Origin: Dehalococcoidia bacterium
Lineage (GTDB): Bacteria; Chloroflexota; Dehalococcoidia; Lucifugimonadales; UBA3495
NCBI GenBank assembly: GCA_003523055.1
Contig: DPHC01000018.1
Coordinates: 27,853 to 83,436, forward strand
DNA: 55,584 bases
Direction of reading: 5' to 3'
Below, one piece after another: positions 1 through 8,279 of this stretch. Below the pieces are notes generated by a model that made no database searches, had not been told where the DNA came from, and worked only from the letters and a program-made list of their open reading frames with translations. How positions within the stretch are numbered: the stretch's first letter is position 1; each line of letters opens with the position of its first letter. The position numbers were made by a program, and so were the translations under genes.

Positions 1-1545
1 TACGAGTTCTTTTGATTTGAGGTCTTCAAGCATTTTGGGAGGTAGTGGGTTCAGCAACATTGTGTAATAAAACCCTATGTCCACTCCAGATTCTTTAAGT
101 TGGTTGAATGCTTCTAATGCCGGGCCCTTGGAGCCTCCCCAAGGAACTATGCATATAGAAGAATCTGTATTTTGAGATTCGAATTCATTTTCTTTCAAAA
201 GTTCAATTTTATTGAAACGTCGTTCTGTCATTTGTATGTGCCTACTAGCTAAGTGAGTTGTGTCTCCAACATCGTCATGTTCACTACCATTCGCTATGTA
301 CGCACCAGGCTGTCCAGGAATCGGCATGGGAGACATACCATCTCCTGCATATCGTTTATAACCGTTATTACCAGTGTAAGTTTCTCTGGATTCCACAGAT
401 ATTTTACTGAGATCAGGTTTTTTGATATTTTGGACTCTTTCAGCTAAAGACATCTCAGTCATTAAGATCACGGGGCCTTGGTACCGTTCAGCCCAATTTA
501 GAGCTTTAATAGCTCCATAGAAACATTCTTCTATTGTTCCGACTGCAATTATAGGTACTCTGACGTCTCCGTGTGCTGGAAACATGCATGACATAAGATC
601 GGATTGTTCAGTTTTAGTAGGTAGTCCAGTCGCAGGTCCACCTCGCTGAACATCTACTATTACCAGAGGTACTTCTGACATCCATGCAAGACCGATTCCC
701 TCGCTCATTAGAGAAAATCCGGGTCCAGCAGTTGCTGTCATTGCTTTTTTGCCAGCAAATCCACCTCCGATAAGTCCTGTGATGGCTTCTATTTCGGATG
801 CTACCTGGTACACGAACTTATTTTCTCCGATTAAGTTGCGCTCCATAAATAACAAAATGGTAGTTGCTGGTGATATCGGGTACCCTATATAGAAGTTTAG
901 CCCTGCAGCTATGGCTCCTATAGAAATAGCATCGTTACCTTTAATCATAACTTGTTCGTATTCAGGCTGTATGGGGTCTGCTAATTCTCCTAAGTTAAAA
1001 CCACTTTCTTCGGCGTTAGTCCTACCTAGATCTAGAGCTTTATGATTGGCTTCAATAATTTCTTGGTCATTGTCTCGGCCTCTTGTAAATCTATCAGTAA
1101 CGAAATCTTTCAGGTATTGTTGAGGCATATTTACGAGGTGCGCTAGTGCCCCAATAACCACCATGTTAGCAGCTCTGTTATTACCAGTGGATCTAGCTAA
1201 TTCATCTATGGGTAACCCGAAGCTTTGTGGATCTGCTTCCAATTCAAAGTCATTTGAATTGAAAATTATTACCCCGCCGTCTCTAACTTCATCTTTGTGT
1301 GTTTCATAGGCTTCTCGATTGAATGCTACAAGGACATCTATATCGTCTCCAGAACTTAGCACTTCTTGAGTAGAAATTCTAGCTTGAGTCCAAGTGGGCC
1401 CTCCTAGAATTTGGGAAGGGAAAGTAGCGTAAGTTAGCGCATGATAGCCTACTTTGGTTGATGCCTGTGCTAAACCTTCAGCTGATGTGACCACACCTTG
1501 GCCACCTTCTCCGGCAAATCGAACCACAAAATCTCGCATCTGCAT
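1..1545 (-). CDS. korA: 2-oxoacid:acceptor oxidoreductase, fused gamma/alpha subunit (partial at window edge)
   Basis: Read on the minus strand, 515 codons run from ATG at 1545 to the window edge, so the C-terminus is missing. The N-terminal ~190 residues are a gamma domain (start MQMRDFVVRFAGEGGQGV, then FPSQILGGPTWTQ). The alpha/pyrimidine-binding domain follows, with GYPISPATTIL and TGLIGGGFAGKKAMTATAGPG. This gamma-alpha fusion is typical of KorA-like 2-oxoglutarate or related 2-oxoacid:ferredoxin oxidoreductases, which convert a 2-oxoacid plus CoA to acyl-CoA, CO2 and reduced ferredoxin. The TPP-binding beta subunit (korB) is expected just left of the window. A GAGG ribosome site lies 10 nt before this start; a second in-frame ATG at 1539 is worse spaced. 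The exact 2-oxoacid cannot be told from sequence alone. Confidence 0.9.
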   Translation of the reverse strand, partial: MQMRDFVVRFAGEGGQGVVTSAEGLAQASTKVGYHALTYATFPSQILGGPTWTQARISTQEVLSSGDDIDVLVAFNREAYETHKDEVRDGGVIIFNSNDFELEADPQSFGLPIDELARSTGNNRAANMVVIGALAHLVNMPQQYLKDFVTDRFTRGRDNDQEIIEANHKALDLGRTNAEESGFNLGELADPIQPEYEQVMIKGNDAISIGAIAAGLNFYIGYPISPATTILLFMERNLIGENKFVYQVASEIEAITGLIGGGFAGKKAMTATAGPGFSLMSEGIGLAWMSEVPLVIVDVQRGGPATGLPTKTEQSDLMSCMFPAHGDVRVPIIAVGTIEECFYGAIKALNWAERYQGPVILMTEMSLAERVQNIKKPDLSKISVESRETYTGNNGYKRYAGDGMSPMPIPGQPGAYIANGSEHDDVGDTTHLASRHIQMTERRFNKIELLKENEFESQNTDSSICIVPWGGSKGPALEAFNQLKESGVDIGFYYTMLLNPLPPKMLEDLKSKELV

Positions 1546-1565
1546 TTTTTATTGTCCTCTTTTGA

Positions 1566-1580
1566 GCAGGGCTGCCCTGC
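1566..1580. repeat. Short GC-rich inverted repeat in the korA leader
   Basis: GCAGGG and CCCTGC are separated by CTG, giving a 6-bp GC-rich hairpin 20 nt upstream of the korA start codon and just upstream of its ribosome site. It could be a leader hairpin or an operator half-site pair. No T-run follows on either strand, so it is not a standard terminator. Confidence 0.45.
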
Positions 1581-1723
1581 TTGGTTGATATTATTGGGTT
1601 TTTAAAGTGTATTCTGACACTGGACCGTGATGACGAATTATCTCATAAAACACATCATATAGGAATACCATATTTTCGGTTGTTTTCTGCATATATTTAT
1701 CCCAAAATCTAAAAACCACAGGT

Positions 1724-1737
1724 TTATGACGTCATAA
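1724..1737. promoter_or_regulatory. Perfect 14-bp palindrome, possible operator
   Basis: TTATGACGTCATAA is perfectly self-complementary and lies between the divergent korA and topA genes, about 45 nt upstream of the topA -35 element. Its position and symmetry suit a dimeric regulator. No regulator is encoded nearby and the binding protein is unknown. Confidence 0.35.
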
Positions 1738-1780
1738 TTGGCAAAATTGTGTTTTTTTGGCAAAAAGAAACCGAGTGAAC

Positions 1781-1808
1781 TTGACATCTAAAAATCAAAT
1801 CAGATAAT
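1781..1808 (+). promoter_or_regulatory. Sigma-70-type promoter for topA operon
   Basis: TTGACA at 1781-1786 (6/6 consensus) and GATAAT at 1803-1808 (5/6) are separated by 16 bp. The predicted start is near 1815, giving a ~47-nt leader before the topA ATG, with GGAG as ribosome site. Confidence 0.75.
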
Positions 1809-1861
1809 TTAAATACATCGACTATAAGATTGGTCGTTAAAAGAAGCGGAGTTAATCGATA

Positions 1862-4105
1862 ATGGTTGTTAAATCAAAAACAAAAACTCAAGTAAAGAAA
1901 ACCAAAAGCTTAATACCATCTACGGAAGGTAAAAAATTGGTGATTGTTGAATCACCAGCAAAAGCTCGAACAGTTGGTCAGATATTAGGAAGCAAATATG
2001 TGGTAGTAGCTTCTCAAGGACATGTGCGTGATTTGCCTAAAGGTAAATTAGGAGTAGACGTTGAGAACAGTTTCACACCATCTTACGTAGTTACTAGAGA
2101 TAAAACAAAGTTGGTCAACGCACTTAAAAAAGCCTGTGGACAAGCTTCAGAAGTGTTTTTGGCTACAGACCCAGATCGAGAAGGTGAAGCTATATCTTGG
2201 CATTTACAAGAAGCATCGGGTCTTTCAGATGAGGACAGTAAAGTTAAAAGAGTAGTATTCCATGAAATAACTAAACCTGCTGTTCTAGAAGCATTCGAAC
2301 ACCCTAGAGAAATTGATATGGGCCTTGTAGATGCACAACAAGCTAGACGTATTTTAGACAGATTAGTCGGCTTTCAGTTGAGTCCTTTATTATGGAGAAA
2401 AGTACAACGTGGACTTTCAGCTGGCAGAGTACAATCTGTATCATTGAGAATGATAACTGATCGCCAAAAAGAAATTGATAGTTTTGTGCCAAAAGAATAT
2501 TGGTCTATTGAAGCAAACTTGCAGTCTAGTGAATCATCAGATAGTAATCTGATGAAATCTGTTCTGCAAAGAATTAAAGGTGAAAAAAAGAAAATAGAAA
2601 TTTCAGATGTAAAAACGGCTGAGCAAATAAAAAACTCATTGTTGCAGTCTGATTTCTCTATTGATGAGATCAAGAAAAGACAAATCAAACATCGACCCTC
2701 AGCTCCATTTACCACAAGTACTTTACAGCAAGAAGCAGGCAGAAAATTGAGATTTAGTACTCAACGGACCATGGCTGTGGCGCAGCAATTATACGAGGGA
2801 ATTACATTGGGACGAGAATCTGTCGGCTTGATAACTTATATGAGAACAGACTCTGTACAGGTCAGTTCTATAGCTATAAATGAAGTCAGAGATTATATTG
2901 TAAAATTATATGGCGATAAATATACTCCTACCAGCCCCAGGATATTTAAATCTCGTAGTAAAAATTCTCAAGAAGCTCACGAGGCAGTAAGACCGACTTC
3001 AGTGTTGCGAGATCCTAAATCGTTGTCTGGAAATCTCAATGCTGATCAGATGAAATTATATACACTTATATGGAATAGAATGGTTTCCAGTCAAATGTCA
3101 GACAGCGTAAGCGAGTCGACTCGGGTTGAAATAAGTGCACAGGTAAAAACTACTTCGGATGTTTATGTTTTTCAATCAAATGGATCAATATTAATATTTG
3201 ATGGTTTTAAAATTCTTTATGTTGAGTCTCATGACGCTGAAGAAAGTGATGGTGATGACAATCTGTTGCACGGGCTCAAAGAGGGAGATTCTTTGCTGTG
3301 TAAAGACATTGAAGCTATTCAACATTTCACGCAACCTCCTCCTTTCTATACAGAGGCTTCTCTAGTTAAATCTATGGAAGAGAATGGTATCGGTAGACCG
3401 AGTACCTACGCTCCAACAATCAAAACTATTCTCGACAGGAGCTATATAGAACGCGAACAAAATAGGTTAAAACCTACTGTACTGGGTATTACTGTGGCAG
3501 ATGAATTGGTGAACTTTTTCGGAACTACTAAATTAGTTACCCCAAATGTAGCAGTAGAATACATTGATACTGAAAATGTTACTGGAGGCACTAGAATATT
3601 AGAATTGGAATTCACTGCAGAAATGGAAAATTTATTGGACGATATAGCCAATCAAGAGAAAGAATGGGTACCGGTTTTGGAAGAATTTTATCAACCATTT
3701 ATGAAATCTTTAGAAAATGCTACAGAAAATATGCCTTATAGAAAAATAGAGGAACCAACAGATCAAATATGTGAGAAATGTGAAAGCCCAATGGTAATTA
3801 AATCAGGAAGACATGGAAAATTTATAGCTTGTACAGGCTTTCCTGAATGCCGAAATACTAAGTCACTCGTACAAACTACAGGTGTGCCATGCCCAAGATG
3901 CGGAAAAGATTTAGTAGAAAGAAAATCTCGACAAAGAGGCCGTGCTTTTTACGGATGTTCTGGATACCCTGAATGTGACTTTTTGGTTAATAAAAAGCCA
4001 TTTGAGGATCCTTGCAATGACTGCGGCAGTTTAGTGGTTCATGAAAAAGATGGAATAATTGGCTGCGTAGACTGTAGTTGGCAGAAAGAAATTGTAAATG
4101 TTTAA
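1862..4105 (+). CDS. topA: DNA topoisomerase I (type IA)
   Basis: Relaxes negatively supercoiled DNA by transient single-strand cleavage. The 747 residues begin with a Lys-rich tail, then the Toprim domain (KLVIVESPAKARTVGQIL) with the acidic metal site DPDREGE at 103-109. The catalytic tyrosine is Tyr326 in GLITYMRTDS, and GRPSTYAP lies in the core domain. Three C-terminal four-cysteine zinc ribbons follow (first Cys pairs at CEKC, CPRC and CNDC), the usual TopA tail. It is the first gene after a consensus promoter, with the xerC-like recombinase 18 nt downstream. Nothing looks truncated. Confidence 0.97.
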   Translation: MVVKSKTKTQVKKTKSLIPSTEGKKLVIVESPAKARTVGQILGSKYVVVASQGHVRDLPKGKLGVDVENSFTPSYVVTRDKTKLVNALKKACGQASEVFLATDPDREGEAISWHLQEASGLSDEDSKVKRVVFHEITKPAVLEAFEHPREIDMGLVDAQQARRILDRLVGFQLSPLLWRKVQRGLSAGRVQSVSLRMITDRQKEIDSFVPKEYWSIEANLQSSESSDSNLMKSVLQRIKGEKKKIEISDVKTAEQIKNSLLQSDFSIDEIKKRQIKHRPSAPFTTSTLQQEAGRKLRFSTQRTMAVAQQLYEGITLGRESVGLITYMRTDSVQVSSIAINEVRDYIVKLYGDKYTPTSPRIFKSRSKNSQEAHEAVRPTSVLRDPKSLSGNLNADQMKLYTLIWNRMVSSQMSDSVSESTRVEISAQVKTTSDVYVFQSNGSILIFDGFKILYVESHDAEESDGDDNLLHGLKEGDSLLCKDIEAIQHFTQPPPFYTEASLVKSMEENGIGRPSTYAPTIKTILDRSYIEREQNRLKPTVLGITVADELVNFFGTTKLVTPNVAVEYIDTENVTGGTRILELEFTAEMENLLDDIANQEKEWVPVLEEFYQPFMKSLENATENMPYRKIEEPTDQICEKCESPMVIKSGRHGKFIACTGFPECRNTKSLVQTTGVPCPRCGKDLVERKSRQRGRAFYGCSGYPECDFLVNKKPFEDPCNDCGSLVVHEKDGIIGCVDCSWQKEIVNV

Positions 4106-4123
4106 TTGTGACATTGATTTATT

Positions 4124-5083
4124 ATGAGAGTGTCCGATGATTTAAGGTATTTCAAACATCTTAAATCTCAAAAATCAGCTTCTGATAATACTGTCAGAGT
4201 GTATAGAGAAGACTTATTAACATTTGATAATTTTTTGGATTCAACTGATTATTTAATAGAAGAAATGGATCTAAAAAAAACCAGACAATATTTAGTTTGG
4301 TTAGCTACTCAAGGTAGAACTCTTACAATTCCTCACGAGAAACGGCAGAACCTTCAAAAATTAGGATATGAACGAACCAGTATAGTACGTAAATTGAGTG
4401 CATTGCGGTCTTATTACAATTATCTTGTGGAAATAAATTTGATTGAATTTAATCCTATACCGCACGCTAAAACTTTAAGTATGAAAACTTCTAAACCAAT
4501 GCCGTCATTTATGTCAAAAAACGAAGTGATTAGACTGATCAATGCCACAAATGATAGTACCTTGCTAGGTAAGAGAGACAAATCAATATTAGAATTATTG
4601 TATGCTTGCGGTATGAGATTGACCGAAATATACGAATTGAACCTGTCGTCAATTGATTTGAAAAGACGAGAAATTAGAGTCATTGGAAAAGGAAATAAAG
4701 AACGGCTTGTTTTGTATGGAGAGAATAGCGGTAGAATACTGGACATGTATTTATATGAAGGGAGAGTCCATTTAATAAAAAATGAATCTGATATATTGTT
4801 TGTTAATAAATCAGGTGATAGATTGTCTAAACGAAGTATACAGTTGATTGTAAAAAAATATTCTAAAATAGCAGGATTAAGAGAAGGGATACATACGCAC
4901 ACACTTAGGCATAGTTTTGCGACTCATATGCTTGAAGGTGATGCTGATTTGAGAGTAATTCAAGAATTACTAGGTCATTCAAGCCCAACTACCACAGAAA
5001 TCTATGCGCATGTAACAAAAAATGAAGCTAAAAGATCTTATATGAGTTATCATCCTAGGTCTAACGGAGCTAACAATGTATAA
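4124..5083 (+). CDS. xerC: Tyrosine recombinase, XerC/XerD type
   Basis: Site-specific recombinase of the phage-integrase family, most likely resolving chromosome dimers. In 319 residues it has an N-terminal SAM-like core-binding domain (~1-115) and a catalytic domain with the full set of active residues: Arg165 (GMRLTEI), Lys189 (IGKGNKE), His259 and Arg262 (HTLRH), His285 (LLGHSS) and nucleophile Tyr294 (EIYAHV). The position in a housekeeping topA operon and the absence of att-like repeats argue for a Xer role rather than a mobile integrase. The XerC versus XerD choice is tentative; a single Xer protein may serve both roles. The 3' end overlaps aroQ by 8 nt. Confidence 0.88.
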   Translation: MRVSDDLRYFKHLKSQKSASDNTVRVYREDLLTFDNFLDSTDYLIEEMDLKKTRQYLVWLATQGRTLTIPHEKRQNLQKLGYERTSIVRKLSALRSYYNYLVEINLIEFNPIPHAKTLSMKTSKPMPSFMSKNEVIRLINATNDSTLLGKRDKSILELLYACGMRLTEIYELNLSSIDLKRREIRVIGKGNKERLVLYGENSGRILDMYLYEGRVHLIKNESDILFVNKSGDRLSKRSIQLIVKKYSKIAGLREGIHTHTLRHSFATHMLEGDADLRVIQELLGHSSPTTTEIYAHVTKNEAKRSYMSYHPRSNGANNV

Positions 5084-5513
5084 CATTTTGATAGTGAATG
5101 GGCCTAATTTAAATTTTTTAGGAAAGCGCGATGCAGCCATGTACGGGAATGATACGTGGGAAGATATTCAGCAACGATTATCACAAGAATGTTCGTCACT
5201 GGGTGTACAACCACAATTTTATCAATCTAATCATGAGGGAGACTTAGTCGATTTCATTCAATCTAATCACGGTAAAATAGATGGTATAGCAATAAACGCA
5301 GGGGCTTTAACCCATTATGGATATTCTTTGAAAGATGCTTTGATAGACTCTAATGTACCGATTGTTGAAGTTCATATGTCTAATCCTTATGGAAGAGAGG
5401 AGTGGAGACGTCACTCTGTTTTGGGTGATATAGTGCAAGGTATAATAACGGGATTTGGATGGACGAGTTATATGCTCGCCATAAAAGGATTATTGAATGG
5501 TTGTAATGAATAG
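5076..5513 (+). CDS. aroQ: 3-dehydroquinate dehydratase, type II
   Basis: Catalyses the third shikimate-pathway step, 3-dehydroquinate to 3-dehydroshikimate. At 145 residues it matches the small dodecameric type II family. The N-terminus carries VNGPNLNFLGKRD with catalytic-loop Arg18, followed by Tyr23 (MYG). The substrate-binding INAGALTHY corresponds to the usual INPGAYTHT, and EVHMSNPYGREEWRRHS carries the late His/Asn/Arg site. Pro-to-Ala and Ala-Tyr-to-Ala-Leu changes in the INPGA motif are mild. It overlaps the recombinase gene by 8 nt, implying translational coupling, and is followed by efp. Confidence 0.93.
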   Translation: MYNILIVNGPNLNFLGKRDAAMYGNDTWEDIQQRLSQECSSLGVQPQFYQSNHEGDLVDFIQSNHGKIDGIAINAGALTHYGYSLKDALIDSNVPIVEVHMSNPYGREEWRRHSVLGDIVQGIITGFGWTSYMLAIKGLLNGCNE

Positions 5514-5533
5514 TATTTCAGCAGGAGTTATTT

Positions 5534-6100
5534 ATGCCTATTAATTTTAGCGATTTAAACAAAGGAATGGTTATAGAGCTGGAATCTCAACCTTGGGAAG
5601 TTTTGGATTACGAAAGGCATAAAATGCAACAACGCGCTCCAGTCACCAGAATAAAAATGAAAAACTTGTTAACTGGAGCTGTAGTAGAAAAAACTTTTCA
5701 AAGATACGATACAGGATTTGAATTAGCTGACATAGATAACAGGCAGGCTCAGTATTTATATACAGATGGTGAGTTTTACAATTTTTTAGACCAAGAAACT
5801 TATGATCAGTATGAATTGAATTTAACTCAACTGTCTACATCTATTAATTACCTGAAAGAAGGAATGGTAATAGAAGTAGTGTTTTACAAAGGAACAGCAA
5901 TAAATGTGAATTTACCTACACATGTTGAGTTGATAGTCGAGGAGACCCCGCCTGCGTTTAAAGGTGATACAGCTCAAGGTGGTAATAAGCCAGCTACTTT
6001 GGAAACCGGTTTGAAAATAACAGTACCTATGTTTATAACTCCGGGTACCGTTATAAAAGTTAACACACGGTCTGGAGAATACTCTGAAAGAGTTAATTAA
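5534..6100 (+). CDS. efp: Translation elongation factor P
   Basis: Binds between ribosomal P and E sites and relieves stalling at polyproline. The 188 residues show the three-domain layout, ending with GGNKPATLETG and the NTRSGEYSERV signature. GDTAQGG in the last domain is standard. Aligned without gaps to E. coli EF-P through LLTG..VEKTF, the loop tip normally carrying modified Lys34 is Gln33 here (HKMQQRAP). Canonical lysyl or rhamnosyl modification therefore looks impossible at that residue. A GGAG-like site precedes the ATG. The stop codon TAA shares its last A with the xseA ATG. Confidence 0.95.
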   Translation: MPINFSDLNKGMVIELESQPWEVLDYERHKMQQRAPVTRIKMKNLLTGAVVEKTFQRYDTGFELADIDNRQAQYLYTDGEFYNFLDQETYDQYELNLTQLSTSINYLKEGMVIEVVFYKGTAINVNLPTHVELIVEETPPAFKGDTAQGGNKPATLETGLKITVPMFITPGTVIKVNTRSGEYSERVN

Positions 6101-7278
6101 TGAATAACGTATGGAGCGTCACACAGTTATCTAATTATTTAAAACAATTGTTAGAGTCTAATGTAAGTTTATCTAACCTATCTGTTATGGGAGAAGTATC
6201 GAATTTAAGTTCTCCTCCATCTGGCCATCGGTATTTTCGACTGAAAGACTCTCAAAACGTTATAAGTAACGTTATGTGGGCCAATAGGTCTGGAATTCAA
6301 TATCTTGAAGATGGTGCCCAGGTTATGGTTACAGGGCATATGACATTTTATGGCCGAAATGGTAATAGTAATTTTCAAGTTGAATCTGTAACGCCATTAG
6401 GAATAGGATCTCTTTCTGTAGAATTTGATTTATTGAAAACAAAATTAGAGACTGAAGGCTTATTTGATCAATCTAGGAAAAGAAATTTACCAGAATTTCC
6501 TAAAGTAATTGGTGTCGTGACATCTGCTTCAGGATCCGTTTGGCAAGATATACAAAATGTTGTTAAAAGAAGATATCCACTCTGTGAATTACTGTTGTCT
6601 CATGCATCTGTGCAAGGAGAAAAATCCAAAGATGAATTATGCAGTGCAATAGATTTATTGAACATAGAAGGCCGTTCAGACGTTATAATTTTGGCAAGAG
6701 GAGGAGGATCCTTAGAAGATTTATGGCCATTCAACGAAGAATCTCTAGCTAGAACAATTTTTGCCAGCCGTATTCCTATCGTGTCTGGCGTAGGACACGA
6801 AACTGACATTACTATAGCTGACTTAGTTTCTGATGTTCGAGCCCCAACTCCTTCCGCTGCAGCTGAACTGGTGGTACCTGACTGTGAAATGTTGAGACAT
6901 GACTTAAGCCGGAATGTAATAACAGTTAATAATGCGCTTCTAAGAAAAATAGATGTGCATCGGTTAGGGATGATTAATATTTCTGAAAAAATATTAAGAG
7001 AAATGCCAGATTTGAATGATAAAAGGCGCCGAGTTGATGAAATTTTACAAAATGTAATTTATACACTAAGGAATAATTTGACTTCCGAGAGGCGCTTTAT
7101 TTTAGAACTAGAAAACCAATTGAAGTTGCTTGACTTTAATAATATATTATCGAGAGGTTTTGCTTTTGTAAGGAAAGATTCTGATTTATCTCCGGTTAAA
7201 AATGCTAAGGATATGAATAAATCAGATAAAGTAAGGTTATCATTCAATGATGGTGAATTACTGGCCGAAATACTATAA
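6100..7278 (+). CDS. xseA: Exodeoxyribonuclease VII large subunit
   Basis: Catalytic subunit of the single-strand-specific exonuclease VII, with XseB encoded next. The 392 residues contain an N-terminal OB-fold (GEVSNLSSPPSGHRYF), then the nuclease domain with GVVTSASGSVWQDI, ARGGGSLEDLWPFNEE, SGVGHETDITIADLVSD and RAPTPSAAAE. A coiled-coil C-terminal region follows and ends with LSRGFAFVRK. The ATG overlaps the efp stop (TAATG), so translation is probably coupled. The length is at the short end of the family. Confidence 0.95.
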   Translation: MNNVWSVTQLSNYLKQLLESNVSLSNLSVMGEVSNLSSPPSGHRYFRLKDSQNVISNVMWANRSGIQYLEDGAQVMVTGHMTFYGRNGNSNFQVESVTPLGIGSLSVEFDLLKTKLETEGLFDQSRKRNLPEFPKVIGVVTSASGSVWQDIQNVVKRRYPLCELLLSHASVQGEKSKDELCSAIDLLNIEGRSDVIILARGGGSLEDLWPFNEESLARTIFASRIPIVSGVGHETDITIADLVSDVRAPTPSAAAELVVPDCEMLRHDLSRNVITVNNALLRKIDVHRLGMINISEKILREMPDLNDKRRRVDEILQNVIYTLRNNLTSERRFILELENQLKLLDFNNILSRGFAFVRKDSDLSPVKNAKDMNKSDKVRLSFNDGELLAEIL

Positions 7279-7290
7279 AGAGAGACTGTT

Positions 7291-7503
7291 ATGCCCGAAT
7301 TAGATAAAGACTCAATAAATGATTTGTCGTATGAAGAAATAGTTGTGAAATTAAACGATGGTATGAAATTGCTTGAATCAGGGAATTTGACCTTGGAGCA
7401 GTCTATTGCATTATATAAAGAATGCATGACTATGATAAAGAAATGCAATGAAATACTAGATAATGCTGAGATTGTTATTAAAGATATAACTGATCCCAGT
7501 TAG
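7291..7503 (+). CDS. xseB: Exodeoxyribonuclease VII small subunit
   Basis: The 70-residue helical partner of XseA. It has the family pattern: LSYEEIVVKLNDGMKLLESG, then LTLEQSIALYKECM, and a second helix with CNEILDNAE. It lies 12 nt downstream of xseA with a purine-rich ribosome site (AAAGAGAG). The typical length is 65-85 residues. Confidence 0.92.
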   Translation: MPELDKDSINDLSYEEIVVKLNDGMKLLESGNLTLEQSIALYKECMTMIKKCNEILDNAEIVIKDITDPS

Positions 7504-7519
7504 ATTAAAGACTTAATGA

Positions 7520-8260
7520 ATGTTAAAAATAGGATGGATGTCGAGCGCCACTGGCCCGGGTTCTAGGGCGTTATTGAAATTTGTGCATGATTCTATTGTG
7601 AATGGCAGTTTAGATGCTTCTATAGAATACGTTTTCTCTAGCAGGGAAAATGGAGAAGACATTGAAATAGATAAATTTGTAGAAATGGTGTCAGAATTTA
7701 AATTACCTTTTCATAGCTTTTCTTTTAATAAGTTTCGTACGAAAACTCTTAGAGGATTAAATCGAGAAACTATTCGTATTCGCTATGATACTGAAGTGAT
7801 AGATAAAATCAAAAATTATAATGTTGATTTGATTATTATGGCGGGTTATATGCTGATTGCTTCAGAAGAATTTACTAAAAAATTTCCGATTATTAATTTG
7901 CACCCAGCATTACCAAATGGACCCAAAGGAACCTGGCAACAGGTTGTGAACCAAATAATAGAATCTCACCAAACTCAAACAGGTACTATGATCCACTTAG
8001 TTACTAATGATTTGGACCGTGGACCGGTGATCAGTTGTTGTAGATGTGATCTTGAAAGTGAATGGAACAATTATTTAATCCACAAGTCACGGCCACAATT
8101 ATTCAAGGAAATTAGAAAGAAGCAGTATTTGCAAGAACCTGGATTAATGCTGGAAACTTTAAAGTGGATATCAACAGGAATCATCGATGTAGAGAATTTA
8201 AGTTATAATCTGGAAAATCGTGCATATCCATTACCAGTTTATATGAATGATTTAGCGTAA
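7520..8260 (+). CDS. Formyltransferase-family protein (PurN-like)
   Basis: This 246-residue protein has the formyltransferase fold. It keeps the catalytic Asn-x-His (INLHPALP, equivalent to NIHPSLLP) and the downstream Asp in NDLDRGPVIS, the residues used by glycinamide ribonucleotide transformylase PurN to move a formyl group from 10-formyltetrahydrofolate. The N-terminus (WMSSATGPGSRALLKF) differs from the PurN phosphate loop, and ~45 extra C-terminal residues are present, so another acceptor is possible. It is the last gene of the topA operon and ends inside a terminator shared with clpX. I would call the family with confidence but not the substrate. Confidence 0.75.
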   Translation: MLKIGWMSSATGPGSRALLKFVHDSIVNGSLDASIEYVFSSRENGEDIEIDKFVEMVSEFKLPFHSFSFNKFRTKTLRGLNRETIRIRYDTEVIDKIKNYNVDLIIMAGYMLIASEEFTKKFPIINLHPALPNGPKGTWQQVVNQIIESHQTQTGTMIHLVTNDLDRGPVISCCRCDLESEWNNYLIHKSRPQLFKEIRKKQYLQEPGLMLETLKWISTGIIDVENLSYNLENRAYPLPVYMNDLA

Positions 8261-8279
8261 TAGCGCTACGCTGATTTTT
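8254..8279 (+). terminator. Intrinsic terminator between convergent operons
   Basis: AGCGTA (8254-8259) pairs with TACGCT (8267-8272) around a 7-nt loop, and a run of six T follows. It overlaps the stop of the formyltransferase gene and the end of clpX, so it ends plus-strand transcription in a 5-nt gap between convergent genes. Confidence 0.6.

Larger units (their letters stand above)
1546..1861. other. Divergent intergenic region between korA and topA
   Basis: This 316-nt stretch separates two divergent operons. I see no coding sequence or tRNA in it. It holds an inverted repeat in the korA leader, a perfect 14-bp palindrome near its middle and a strong topA promoter, each listed separately. 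The remainder is AT-rich with T-tracts. Confidence 0.7.

Noticed and set aside
253..447. Plus-strand 64-codon open frame.
   Set aside because: It is antisense to the well-supported korA coding sequence and has no ribosome site or family features.
4124..5083. The tyrosine recombinase as a mobile-element integrase.
   Set aside because: It sits in a housekeeping operon and no flanking att repeats, tRNA or cargo genes are visible.
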